Of a stretch of 64,000 bases of DNA, positions 19,027 to 26,926 are shown in pieces. Position 1 is the first letter of the stretch; each line of letters begins with the position of its first letter. The position numbers and the translations under genes were made by a program. This DNA is from JAAZKA01 sp034926225 (GTDB lineage Bacteria > Bacillota > Clostridia > Oscillospirales > QAMX01), in NCBI GenBank assembly GCA_034926225.1, contig JAYFRF010000012.1, positions 43,053 through 107,052 on the forward strand, in the 5' to 3' direction. Under the pieces are notes generated by a model. The model saw nothing but the letters and a program-made list of their open reading frames with translations. It was not told where the DNA came from and did not search any database.

Positions 19027-20499
19027 ATGTTTATATCACCGAAGTACAGTCTTGCGTCGCTTCTTGGGGAAGCGTATATGGACCGCGTATGCGAAGCGGC
19101 GTCATTTTTAGGAAATCCTGATGCCAAAGTGTTTGCGTATCGGGAGGTGGACTTTTTCCCGGAGGCGTGGCAAAAAGGGTTATCCGAAAAGCTCGCGCTG
19201 GTAGGAAAGCGGGTATGCACGCCGCTTCAAACGGAGAATACGGGGAACGCGACGCAGGCGTTTGCCGAAGCGCTGCATCGGGGGATGGCGCCGCTCGCGG
19301 CGTCGGGGTATTACCGCGTCGGCGAGGACGGGACACTGTATCTGATCGGAAAAAGCGAGCATTACCACGCCTCTCTCGGGCACTCGTTCCCGGGGTACCG
19401 TTTGATCGACTGCGCGCGAGCGATCGGCATCCCGAACGCGACACATAACAATACGCGGGGGTATATCACGCGCCTAGCGGAGCGCAGGCTCGCGGAGGCG
19501 ACGGGCGCCCAGAGACGGGTCATCAATCTCGAGACAGGGAGTCTCGCGGTGGAGGCCGGCGTAAAGGAGATGCTTTCGCGCTTTTATAAGCTCGACGACA
19601 GCCGGGAAGCGCCGGAATACGCCGGGCGCACACCGGTTTTCCTCGTGATGGCGGATGAAAACGGGGGTTTGGAGGCCAATTACCACGGTACGACCGTCCT
19701 CACGCAGCTGATGCGCGGACTGTGGCCGGGCTTGCGCGACGGGATGGCGGACGCGGGGCTTTACCGGGTGGTATCTGTACGTCCAAACGACCTATCGGAT
19801 TTTCGGGAGAAAATCGCCGAATATAATCGGCCGCCGTATAAAACCGCGGGATTTTTGCATGAGCTGATTCTGATGAATTACGGCGGGGTGCGCCTGCGCG
19901 AGGAATATGTGCGCTCGGCGTACGCGCTGTGCCGCGAATACGACACGGCGACGCTCTGTGACGAGATTCAGACGGGGATGTGGTATCCGGGGATGTATCT
20001 GCACCGTCTTTACGGGGTAACGCCGGATATGGTGGTCGTCGGCAAGGGCTTTCCGGGCGGCGAATACCCCGCGAGCAAGCTGCTGGTGACACCGGAGTAT
20101 GACCGGCTTAACCTGTTCGGCGCGTTGGTCACAAACGGGCAGGAGGAACTTGCGAGCCTTGCGTATCTCGTCACGATGACGTTCGTGGAGGAAAATGGAC
20201 CGGAGCTTGCGCGGCTCGGGCGGCGCTTTGAGACGTCGATGCGCTCGCTTGCGGATGCGTACCCGCGGCTGCTGCGCTGCGCGGAGGGCATGGGGCATCT
20301 GGCGGCACTGCATTTTGAGAGCGTCGATTCGGCGCTGACCTTTGCGGGGAAGCTCGGACAGCGGGCGATTGACGCGTCGGCGCAGGCGTATAAGGTGCAT
20401 TGCCCGCCCGCGGTGCTGTTCAAGCCGCCGGTCATCGCGGACGAGGCAGCGCTCGACGCAATCGCCGGGGCATGCCGGGCGGCGTTAGAGGAAATGTAA
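19027..20499 (+). CDS. Divergent class III PLP-dependent aminotransferase
   Basis: A 490-aa fold-type I aminotransferase. The PLP lysine is probably K340 in VVVGKGFPGG and the pyridine-N Asp lies in TLCDEIQTGM; both sit where class III enzymes (ornithine, acetylornithine, 4-aminobutyrate aminotransferases) have them. The phosphate-binding GSEANE-type motif is replaced by TGSLAVEAGVK, so the enzyme is an outlying member and its substrate is not predictable. The start at 19027 has GGAGGA 6 bases upstream; a longer frame from 18937 would include the promoter and was rejected. It is followed after two bases by an FGGY kinase, implying a shared substrate path, for example an amino-polyol or amino-sugar acid (inference). 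Confidence 0.82.
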   Translation: MFISPKYSLASLLGEAYMDRVCEAASFLGNPDAKVFAYREVDFFPEAWQKGLSEKLALVGKRVCTPLQTENTGNATQAFAEALHRGMAPLAASGYYRVGEDGTLYLIGKSEHYHASLGHSFPGYRLIDCARAIGIPNATHNNTRGYITRLAERRLAEATGAQRRVINLETGSLAVEAGVKEMLSRFYKLDDSREAPEYAGRTPVFLVMADENGGLEANYHGTTVLTQLMRGLWPGLRDGMADAGLYRVVSVRPNDLSDFREKIAEYNRPPYKTAGFLHELILMNYGGVRLREEYVRSAYALCREYDTATLCDEIQTGMWYPGMYLHRLYGVTPDMVVVGKGFPGGEYPASKLLVTPEYDRLNLFGALVTNGQEELASLAYLVTMTFVEENGPELARLGRRFETSMRSLADAYPRLLRCAEGMGHLAALHFESVDSALTFAGKLGQRAIDASAQAYKVHCPPAVLFKPPVIADEAALDAIAGACRAALEEM

Positions 20500-20501
20500 G
20501 G

Positions 20502-21929
20502 ATGGATAGCTTATATCTGGGACTGGACGCCGGTACGACGGCGGCAAAGGCGATCGTCTGCGACGCGGACGGAAACCTCCTAGCGTCCGGCGGTGTGTCG
20601 TACCCGCTGTATCCGGCGACCGGCGGCGTATCGGAGCAGGACGCGCAGGACTGGGTGCGCGGGATCGTCACGGCGGTACGGCAGGCAACGCGGGGGATAG
20701 ATACATCGAGGATACAAGCGCTGTCGCTGTCAACGCAGGGCGGCACGACGGTTCCGCTCGATCTAAAGGGAGAACCTTTAAGACGGGCCATGACCTGGAT
20801 GGATACCCGCGCGCGGGAGGAGGAACGCCTTTTCCGGGAGACCTTCGGCGCGGAGGATATCTACCGCGTCACGGGCTGGGAGAGTGCGCCCTGTTTCGAT
20901 CCGGCGAAGCTTGCTTGGCTTCGGCGGCATGAGCCGGAGCTCATAGAAAAGACCGCGATGGTTGTTACAACGCTTGAGTACCTCAATCTCTTTTTGACAG
21001 GTTCGGTCATAACCGACCCGACGAACGCCGCAATGCGCAGTCTTTACGACTTCCGCACGGGCGGGTGGAAGGATGAATATCTCGAGTATCTGCGCTTGCC
21101 CAAAGAGAAGCTGCCGAAGTTACAGCCCTCCGGCGCGTTTGTCGGGACGCTGACGCAAGCCGCGGCGGAGCTTCTGGGGCTTTGTAAGGCGGTGAAGGTC
21201 TATAACGGAGCGCATGACCAGTATTGCGCGAGTCTCGGCTGTGGGGCGACGCGTCCGGGGGAGTTGATTTTATCCGCCGGGACGACGTGGGTCCTGTTCG
21301 GCGTATCGGAGGAACCGCTGTACACGGCGTCGCATATCGGCGTCGGGCGGCATGTTTTGCCGGGGCTATACGGAGGGATTGCGTCGCTGATCGGAACGGG
21401 TACGTCGATGGAGTGGCTGAAAAACCGTTTTGGGCTGCAGTTTTCCTCCATGGATGAGGAAGCTGCAGTGCGGCGGGAACGCGCGGAGGGACTGTTCTTT
21501 TTCCCCTTCCTTGCGGGGGAAAATTTCAACCGCCGCGGGACGGGTTTATCCGGCGGCGTCTATGGATTGACGCTTGCGCATGACGCATACGATCTTGCGC
21601 GTGCGCTGATGGAATGTACGGCGTTCGAGGTGCGCGCGGCGCTGCCGTCGTTTAAAGCGGACTCTCTGCGCATGGTAGGGGGTGCTGCGAGAAGCGAGCT
21701 TTGGGTACAACTGGTCGCGGACGCGGCGGGGGTACCGGTATACCGGCCGGATGCAACGGAGGCATGCGCGAGAGGTGCGGCGCTGCTGGCGATCGCAGGG
21801 GATACGGGGGTACCGATCCGCGAGACAGCCGCGCGCGCGCAGAGGGATGTGAGGATCACGGAGCCATCCTCGGATTATACGGAAAAAGCGGCGGCATATG
21901 AAGCGCTGCTTGCCAGACTTAAAGACTAA
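20502..21929 (+). CDS. FGGY-family carbohydrate kinase, xylulokinase-like
   Basis: A 475-aa kinase with the phosphate loop GLDAGTTAAKAIVCD, the Asp-bearing segment NGAHDQYCASLG, adenosine-motif SLIGTGTSMEW and the C-terminal MVGGAARSELWVQLVAD. STQGGTTVPLD and MTWMDTRA resemble xylulokinase-like kinases of uncertain specificity. Start at 20502 has the aminotransferase stop just upstream and GAGGAAATGTAAGG as ribosome binding region, so the pair is coupled; a frame opening at 20400 inside the aminotransferase was rejected. The substrate is unknown; pairing with a transaminase is unusual for this family. Confidence 0.88.
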   Translation: MDSLYLGLDAGTTAAKAIVCDADGNLLASGGVSYPLYPATGGVSEQDAQDWVRGIVTAVRQATRGIDTSRIQALSLSTQGGTTVPLDLKGEPLRRAMTWMDTRAREEERLFRETFGAEDIYRVTGWESAPCFDPAKLAWLRRHEPELIEKTAMVVTTLEYLNLFLTGSVITDPTNAAMRSLYDFRTGGWKDEYLEYLRLPKEKLPKLQPSGAFVGTLTQAAAELLGLCKAVKVYNGAHDQYCASLGCGATRPGELILSAGTTWVLFGVSEEPLYTASHIGVGRHVLPGLYGGIASLIGTGTSMEWLKNRFGLQFSSMDEEAAVRRERAEGLFFFPFLAGENFNRRGTGLSGGVYGLTLAHDAYDLARALMECTAFEVRAALPSFKADSLRMVGGAARSELWVQLVADAAGVPVYRPDATEACARGAALLAIAGDTGVPIRETAARAQRDVRITEPSSDYTEKAAAYEALLARLKD

Positions 21930-21950
21930 AGAAGCATCAAAAAACGACAA

Positions 21951-21984
21951 AAGTCCCGGGGAAGCATTGCCTCCCCGGGGCTTT
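21951..21984. terminator. Convergent hairpin terminator
   Basis: Arms AAAGTCCCGGGAAG (21951-21964) and CTCCCCGGGGCTTT (21971-21984) pair with one wobble and one mismatch around a 6-base loop. On the minus strand it is followed by a T-rich run, so it best serves the 40-aa gene; it also lies at the end of the + strand kinase. Confidence 0.75.
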
Positions 21985-21995
21985 CACTCACTTAT

Positions 21996-22118
21996 TCAGC
22001 AATCGTTGCCGCAGCCGCAGTTGATCCACACAAGGACGATCGCGATAACGATCAGGGTCCACATGCAGGAATTGTTGCCGGTAGTGAGACGTCCGAGATT
22101 CAAGCCGTTGCAAGCCAT
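21996..22118 (-). CDS. 40-aa Cys-rich single-pass membrane miniprotein
   Basis: A short frame missed by length-limited gene finding. It starts at 22118 with GAGGAGG 8 bases upstream and ends TGA at 21996, followed at once by a hairpin terminator. The product has a polar N terminus with Cys3 and Cys18, one clear membrane helix (about residues 19-32, MWTLIVIAIVLVWI) and a C-terminal NCGCGNDC tail. Small glycine/cysteine-tailed membrane proteins of this size are seen in Clostridia and in Bacillus spore coats (YjcZ-like), but I cannot place it in a family. It is the gene directly downstream of rex on the same strand, 102 bases away. Confidence 0.72.
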   Translation of the reverse strand: MACNGLNLGRLTTGNNSCMWTLIVIAIVLVWINCGCGNDC

Positions 22119-22220
22119 ATAGCTGCCTCCTCACATATATATACAATGTGCGTCTTGGATGCCGCGTTCTTTGCGGTCACCTCACTTTATCATATGCGAA
22201 AGGCGATTTTTGGTGTGCAA

Positions 22221-22886
22221 TTATTCTTCATCATCGGCGCGTACGCGGCAGGCGAGGGTCATCAGGCTATCGGACAGGTGTACGTTTTCAAGTTCCACAT
22301 CTTCCGGCACGAGGATATCGACGTTTGTGAGGTTCCAGATACCGATCACGCCCGCATGGGTGAGCGTATCGGCGACATTTTGCGCGGCGGCGGGCGGGCA
22401 GGTCAGAATCGCCATACGGGGATGCATCTTTGCGCAATATTCCTCGAGGGATTCTACATGATAGATCGGGATTTCACCGGAAAGGGTTTGAAGGGTGGTC
22501 CCGATTTTTTCCGGAAGGATATCGAAAGCCGCGAAGGGGCGTACGCCGCAGCGCTTAAAGTCGAAGTTATGCGCGAGCGCAAGCGCGAGGTTGCCGACGC
22601 CGATCCATACACAGGATTTTTCTTCCGATAACCTAAGAATCCGCTCCATATTTGTCCGCAGGCTGTCCGCATGGTATCCATATCCCTGCTGCCCGTCTGC
22701 GGATATGCCATATATTTCCTTTAAAGCCGAAAAATCCTGACGAACCTGCGACGGAGTAAATCCAAGCCGTTCGGCAAGCTCGGCGGACGACACATGTACG
22801 ATCCCTGCCCTAAGCAGTTCCTCCGACAGGCGCAGATACCTGGGCACCCGCCGGAGAGTTGGAAGCGGCATCTTCATTCGGGCCAC
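22221..22886 (-). CDS. rex: Redox-sensing transcriptional repressor Rex
   Basis: Rex senses the NADH/NAD+ ratio and represses fermentation and anaerobic respiration genes when NADH is low. The 221-aa protein has an N-terminal winged helix (VSSAELAERLGFTPSQVRQD), the Rossmann site VWIGVGNLALALA, and the C-terminal swapped helix (HLSDSLMTLACRV). Start is GTG at 22886 with AAGGAG 12 bases upstream; ATG codons at 22877 and 22871 are alternatives. It has a perfect-consensus promoter. No clear Rex operator was found in the window, so its targets probably lie elsewhere. Confidence 0.95.
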   Translation of the reverse strand: MARMKMPLPTLRRVPRYLRLSEELLRAGIVHVSSAELAERLGFTPSQVRQDFSALKEIYGISADGQQGYGYHADSLRTNMERILRLSEEKSCVWIGVGNLALALAHNFDFKRCGVRPFAAFDILPEKIGTTLQTLSGEIPIYHVESLEEYCAKMHPRMAILTCPPAAAQNVADTLTHAGVIGIWNLTNVDILVPEDVELENVHLSDSLMTLACRVRADDEE

Positions 22887-22940
22887 GGCAGTCTCACGCT
22901 CCTTTTTATTTATATAAACGTACCTATTATGTATGCTTAT

Positions 22941-22969
22941 ATTATAACTTGTTTTTTGGAAGTTGTCAA
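22941..22969 (-). promoter_or_regulatory. Consensus promoter for rex
   Basis: Read on the minus strand: TTGACA (22969-22964), 17-base spacer, TATAAT (22946-22941), about 55 bases before the rex start. Both hexamers are perfect sigma-A consensus, so rex is expected to be expressed strongly unless repressed. Confidence 0.88.
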
Positions 22970-23017
22970 ACCTGTTTTTCTCGGGCAGGACGCCGCCGAG
23001 GTATAATATTATAAAAT

Positions 23018-23071
23018 AGCCGCCCTTACCGCATCTGTCTGCTTAAAAAAGACGCGGCGGTGAGGGCGGCT
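23018..23071 (-). terminator. Long hairpin terminator after the lipoprotein gene
   Basis: Arms AGCCGCCCTTACCGC (23018-23032) and GCGGTGAGGGCGGCT (23057-23071) pair over 15 bases with one wobble. On the minus strand the stem is followed by ATTTTATAATATTATA. It lies just past the lipoprotein stop. Confidence 0.78.
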
Positions 23072-23085
23072 TTGCTTCGCGGGGG

Positions 23086-23595
23086 TTAGGCTTTTTTGGT
23101 GGCCCGGTAGTAGGTGCCGCCGCAATCGAAAGCGATGGCGGAGTCGTCGGTGACGTTTTTGATCGCGTAGAGCTTGGATTTATCGGTGACGCCGGAGGCT
23201 TCGCCGTTTGCCTTGGGAGTGGCGGTGACGAGGGTGACGGCCATAAGCTCTTTGCCAAGCTCGTCGTTCCGTACTTCTTCCTTGGTTCCATTGTATAGCG
23301 TGTTGTTGTACATAATCTGGGCATCCTCAGGCTTTAAAGCACTGACGCTTGAACTGTTGGCGGCGCTTGAGGATGTGGCGGCGCTGGAGGTCTTGCCGGA
23401 TGTGGTACCGGATGCGGAGCCGGAAGTCGCCTTCGAAGTTGTCACAGCGGCGGATGTGGTCATGGATGCGGAAGTCGTGCCGACAGCGGTAGTTGTTCCG
23501 CCGGCGGTAGTCGTACCGGTGGTAGTGCCGCCGGCGCAGGCACACAGCAGCGTGACAAGCAACGCCGCGAGTAAACAAATTGCGGTTGTTCTCAT
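23086..23595 (-). CDS. Small lipoprotein with Thr/Ser-rich linker, function unknown
   Basis: A 169-aa exported protein: signal peptide MRTTAICLLAALLVTLLCAC with lipobox LCAC (modified Cys at about 20), then about 65 residues of Thr, Ser, Gly and Ala in imperfect TTGTTT/TTSA repeats, and a C-terminal domain of about 85 residues (EDAQIMYNNTLYNGTKEEV to GGTYYRATKKA). The linker probably spans the wall so that the small domain is displayed outside; such Thr-rich linkers may be glycosylated (inference). AGGAGG lies about 12 bases before the ATG. No family recognised for the C-terminal domain. Confidence 0.75.
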   Translation of the reverse strand: MRTTAICLLAALLVTLLCACAGGTTTGTTTAGGTTTAVGTTSASMTTSAAVTTSKATSGSASGTTSGKTSSAATSSSAANSSSVSALKPEDAQIMYNNTLYNGTKEEVRNDELGKELMAVTLVTATPKANGEASGVTDKSKLYAIKNVTDDSAIAFDCGGTYYRATKKA

Positions 23596-23701
23596 TGTGA
23601 AATGAATCCTCCTAATTATAAGGTTCGAGCGTAGTATCGGAAGAAGCTTTTCATTTTATACGTTGGTTTTTTCGGGAAGTTTTCGATGATATTTAAAAAA
23701 T

Positions 23702-23748
23702 AAAAGAAACATCGATTCTTTCGTGTAAAAGAATACGATGTTTCTTTT
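23702..23748 (-). terminator. Strong terminator of the DUF362 gene
   Basis: Outer arms AAAAGAAACATCG (23702-23714) and CGATGTTTCTTTT (23736-23748) pair perfectly and the stem continues inward (ATTCTTT with AAAGAAT) with a single bulged A. On the minus strand a TTTTATTTTTTAAA tract follows. It starts 13 bases after the DUF362 stop. Confidence 0.92.
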
Positions 23749-23760
23749 AAAAACAAATAT

Positions 23761-24888
23761 TTAGCGAACAAGCAGGCGGGCAACGATGCCGCGGCGTACC
23801 TCAATCGCGGATTTCGGGCAAAATTCCTGGCAGCAGAAGCAGCGAATGCAGGTTATTCGATTAAATACGGGCTTGGGGGACAGGGTAATGGCTTTGACCG
23901 GGCAGGTACGTTCGCAGATACCGCAGGCGATGCAAAGGCCAGCGTCAAGGACGGGCTTGCGGTTCAGCAGGCGTTTGACGACGGCGTTGACGGCGGGGTT
24001 TGGCGTAGCGATCAGTTCCATCCTGCGCGGCGCGGAGCTTTTGTAGCCCGAAACGATGTAGGGTTCGAGCGGCTCGGTCAGTGTCAGTTCGGATACCGTC
24101 TTCGGAGCAAGCCCGCGCTGATAGGCGCAGTCGAGTTGCGGCGCGTCGCGGATACCGATGATTGTGCCGGCGGCGAGGTCGAGAGCGTGGGGGTTTTTGG
24201 ACGCGAGGAGCGCGCCGATGGAGCGCGGGGTGCCGGAGGTCGGGCCGTTGCCCTCCATACCGATGACGGCGTCGAGGATGGAAAGACGGGGCTTGACAAA
24301 CTCGCACAGGTCGATGAGCATATCGGCAAAACGGGAGGCTTCGGGGTAGAGGTAATGATACTCGGGCTTTTTGGTTCCCGGGATAATGCCGAACAGGTTT
24401 TTGACACAGGCGGTCAGGCCTAAAAACCCGTGCGTTTTCAGCTTGGCAAAGGTGATCACGGCATCAGCGCCGTCCAGCCAGGCGGTATACTCAAAGCGGC
24501 GGGCGACCTTGGCGTCCGGGAAATGCGCGCTGCTCTGCGCGGTGTCGTAATTCAGCTTTGCGCCGGTTTTTTCGATATCGAGCATGCCGGTCGCGGCGTA
24601 GACGCTTCTTAAAACGGCGGGGGTATACACACCGCCGGGGCTGTCGCCGACAATGACCTCCGCGCCGCGTTCTATGAGCATCTCACACAGCGCACGAACG
24701 AGCGCGGGGTGGGTTGTGGCGGCGGCGTCGGGATGGCGGGCGGCAACGAGGTTGATCTTCAAGGCGACGCGCATACCGGGGGTCACCCAGGTAAGCCCGC
24801 CGAGGGGCGCTAAAACCTCTTCGAGTTTTTGGCGGACGATGGGATAATCGTAGGTTTTACACGAGGTGATTGAAACAAACGTATCCAA
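23761..24888 (-). CDS. DUF362 protein with two C-terminal [4Fe-4S] ferredoxin motifs
   Basis: A 375-aa cytosolic protein. Residues 1-300 form the DUF362 domain (VALKINLVA, GDSPGG, KLKTHGFLGLTACVKN, DAVIGMEGNGPTSG). Residues about 320-368 carry two cluster motifs, CIACGICERTCP and CIRCFCCQEFCP, giving a 2[4Fe-4S] ferredoxin module. DUF362 ferredoxins are common in anaerobes and are thought to act in electron transfer, but no reaction is established. The start is TTG at 24888 with AAAGGAG 10 bases upstream. It follows the MATE gene on the same strand after 87 bases. Confidence 0.87.
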   Translation of the reverse strand: MDTFVSITSCKTYDYPIVRQKLEEVLAPLGGLTWVTPGMRVALKINLVAARHPDAAATTHPALVRALCEMLIERGAEVIVGDSPGGVYTPAVLRSVYAATGMLDIEKTGAKLNYDTAQSSAHFPDAKVARRFEYTAWLDGADAVITFAKLKTHGFLGLTACVKNLFGIIPGTKKPEYHYLYPEASRFADMLIDLCEFVKPRLSILDAVIGMEGNGPTSGTPRSIGALLASKNPHALDLAAGTIIGIRDAPQLDCAYQRGLAPKTVSELTLTEPLEPYIVSGYKSSAPRRMELIATPNPAVNAVVKRLLNRKPVLDAGLCIACGICERTCPVKAITLSPKPVFNRITCIRCFCCQEFCPKSAIEVRRGIVARLLVR

Positions 24889-24975
24889 ACAAAAAAGGCT
24901 CCTTTAAGTAGAATGGATGAAACCGGCGAGGGTTGACGCCTTTGTTAAAAAAGCTCCCGCTGCGCCCGGATTTTC

Positions 24976-26472
24976 CTAGACCTTCACAAATTTCCATGCG
25001 CCGCCGGCATATCGTGCGAAAATCAACACCGACCGCAGCAGCTGATCCGCGATCAGGGCGATCCACGCGCCGTAGAGTCCCAGAGGGGTGTAGTTGATCA
25101 GCACGATGGCAAGGATGGGACGGACGAGGAAAACTGTGATAAAAGAGACGAACGCCGGAAAGCGCGTGTCTCCTGCGCCACGCAGGGAACCGGCGGTGAT
25201 AAACTGGGACGATTGCAGGGGCAGCATGGCGACGAGCATCAGCAGGATTTTGGAGCCCTGATCGACAATTTGCGGGTCATCGTTGTAGAGCGCGACGATG
25301 GGGCGGCCCCAGAAGGTAAAGATGATCATCAGGGCGATCGCGGTGATTTGTCCGAGCCGCCGCGCGCGGGAGCAATAGCATTCGGCAAGTTGGGGGCTCT
25401 TTTTCCCGAGACTTTGGCCGACGAGTGAGGTGGCCGCCGTGGAGAAAGCGGTGCAGGTCATGAAGGACATAGCCTGAATATTCATGCAGACGTTGTGGGT
25501 AGCGAAGGCGACGGTACCCAGTTCGGCGACGGTTTTCGCAAAGAGGATCATACCGGCACGCATGAAGCCCTGCTCTAAAAGCGCGGGTGCACCGACCCGT
25601 GCGATACGGCGGATGAGCTTGAAATCGGGGCGGAAGTTGTCATGGCGGCGGAGCTTAATATAGTATTTGCCGCTTATGACGATGGAAAATGCGATAATAA
25701 AGGCGACGCACTGTCCGATAGAGGTGGCGAGCGACGCGCCGTAAACTTCGAGACGGGGAAAGCCCCAGTGACCTTCGATGAGGAGATAGTTAAACAAAAT
25801 ATTCACGGCGTTGGAAGCGGTATTATAATACATTGCCTGCCGCGAAAATCCCGCGCCGCGCATGGCGGCGGTGATGGTGCTGGTGATGGCGATGGGCACA
25901 AAGCCGATCATCTGGACGCGGAGGTACTGGGTGCCGCCGATGAGGGTGGCTTGCTCCTGCGCGCCCATGAAAACGACCATCGGCTCGGCAAAGAGATAGC
26001 CTAGAATGGCGGCCAGGGAGGAGACGACGAGGGTCAGCAGCGCCGACTGCCGGAAGACGGCATTGGCGGCTTTTTCATCGCCCATGCCGCGGAAGCGCGC
26101 GACGAGGGCGGTAGCGCCGACGTTCAGCGCCATGATCATGGTCATCAGGAGGAATTTCGGCTGAGTCGTAAGACCGACAGACGTGATTGCCCAGGGGCCG
26201 AGGTTGCCGACCATCATCATATCGGCCATAGAAGTGAGCTGCGTGAGGATCAGCTCAATCAGGGCGGGCCAGGCGAGCGTGATGACGTCACTGTAAAGCT
26301 TCGAGTTGTGATAGCCGTCCGGGATGGCCGGCGTGGGCGGGAAAAAGCGCCGGAAACCGCGCGGACTGGGGATATTCGGATCCCGCATGGTATCCAGCCC
26401 CATAACGGACAGCGCCGTATGCCGAAGCTTAGCCCAGAGCTGCGCACCTCGTCGGACATGGGCGGAATTCAA
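24976..26472 (-). CDS. MATE-family multidrug/metabolite exporter
   Basis: A 498-aa transporter with twelve predicted membrane segments in two six-helix halves (LAWPALIELILTQL in the first, GAPALLEQGFMRAG starting the second; LRGAGDTRFPAF near the end). MATE proteins export cationic drugs or metabolites using Na+ or H+. The N terminus has a basic, Pro-rich cytosolic extension of about 55 residues before the first helix. A GTG at 26481 is only one base after the AAAGGAG site, so the TTG at 26472 (10-base spacing) is preferred; the true start could lie further in. Substrate unknown. Confidence 0.88.
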   Translation of the reverse strand: MNSAHVRRGAQLWAKLRHTALSVMGLDTMRDPNIPSPRGFRRFFPPTPAIPDGYHNSKLYSDVITLAWPALIELILTQLTSMADMMMVGNLGPWAITSVGLTTQPKFLLMTMIMALNVGATALVARFRGMGDEKAANAVFRQSALLTLVVSSLAAILGYLFAEPMVVFMGAQEQATLIGGTQYLRVQMIGFVPIAITSTITAAMRGAGFSRQAMYYNTASNAVNILFNYLLIEGHWGFPRLEVYGASLATSIGQCVAFIIAFSIVISGKYYIKLRRHDNFRPDFKLIRRIARVGAPALLEQGFMRAGMILFAKTVAELGTVAFATHNVCMNIQAMSFMTCTAFSTAATSLVGQSLGKKSPQLAECYCSRARRLGQITAIALMIIFTFWGRPIVALYNDDPQIVDQGSKILLMLVAMLPLQSSQFITAGSLRGAGDTRFPAFVSFITVFLVRPILAIVLINYTPLGLYGAWIALIADQLLRSVLIFARYAGGAWKFVKV

Positions 26473-26515
26473 TCGCTTCACGCTCCTTTGTCAGTTTTTC
26501 AAGATAATTAAGAGT

Positions 26516-26544
26516 ATCATATCATAATTTCGGCTGTATTACAA
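26516..26544 (-). promoter_or_regulatory. Promoter for the MATE exporter
   Basis: Minus strand: TTGTAA (26544-26539), 17-base spacer, TATGAT (26521-26516), about 44 bases before the start. Confidence 0.6.
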
Positions 26545-26656
26545 GTTGAAATCATGACCAATGCAAACAATGTGTAAAAACAGTGTCGAATGGGGAACGG
26601 CGCGCATATACTTAGTGTAGTACGACAAAATGCGCCGGGAAAGGCGGGAAGGCATC

Positions 26657-26926
26657 ATGTATAATGGGATAATATTAATCACGTTCCGAGCGCTGACTCA
26701 TGCGCAGCGAGGCGCGAAAATATTAAATGCTAACGGCTGTGCGGCGAGTGTGACGCGTCCGCCGCAGAAGCTTTTATCAAATCAATGTGGGTATGCGGTG
26801 AAGATTCATGAGAGCTGTCTTGTCGCGGCGGTGAAGCTTTTGCGGGATACGGGGCTGTTCTCAGGGCGTGTTTTCCGTAAAATCGAAGGGCGTGACGGCG
26901 AATACGAGGTGATCGATTCGGTATGA
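26657..26926 (+). CDS. DUF3343 small protein, putative Se/S carrier-like
   Basis: An 89-aa protein starting MYNGIILITFRALTHAQRGAK, the usual opening of DUF3343 proteins, which have been described as putative selenium/sulfur carriers and often sit next to a cysteine desulfurase, as here. The start at 26657 is preferred over an upstream ATG at 26630 because it gives the family N terminus. The stop overlaps the desulfurase start (ATGA), so the two are coupled. A Cys-containing central part (NANGCAASVTRPP) is a candidate carrier site. Function is inferred from family and neighbour. Confidence 0.78.
   Translation: MYNGIILITFRALTHAQRGAKILNANGCAASVTRPPQKLLSNQCGYAVKIHESCLVAAVKLLRDTGLFSGRVFRKIEGRDGEYEVIDSV

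Noticed and set aside
24938..24955. Possible Rex operator (TTGTTAAAAAAGC)
   Set aside because: Only a half-site matches and no inverted partner is present.
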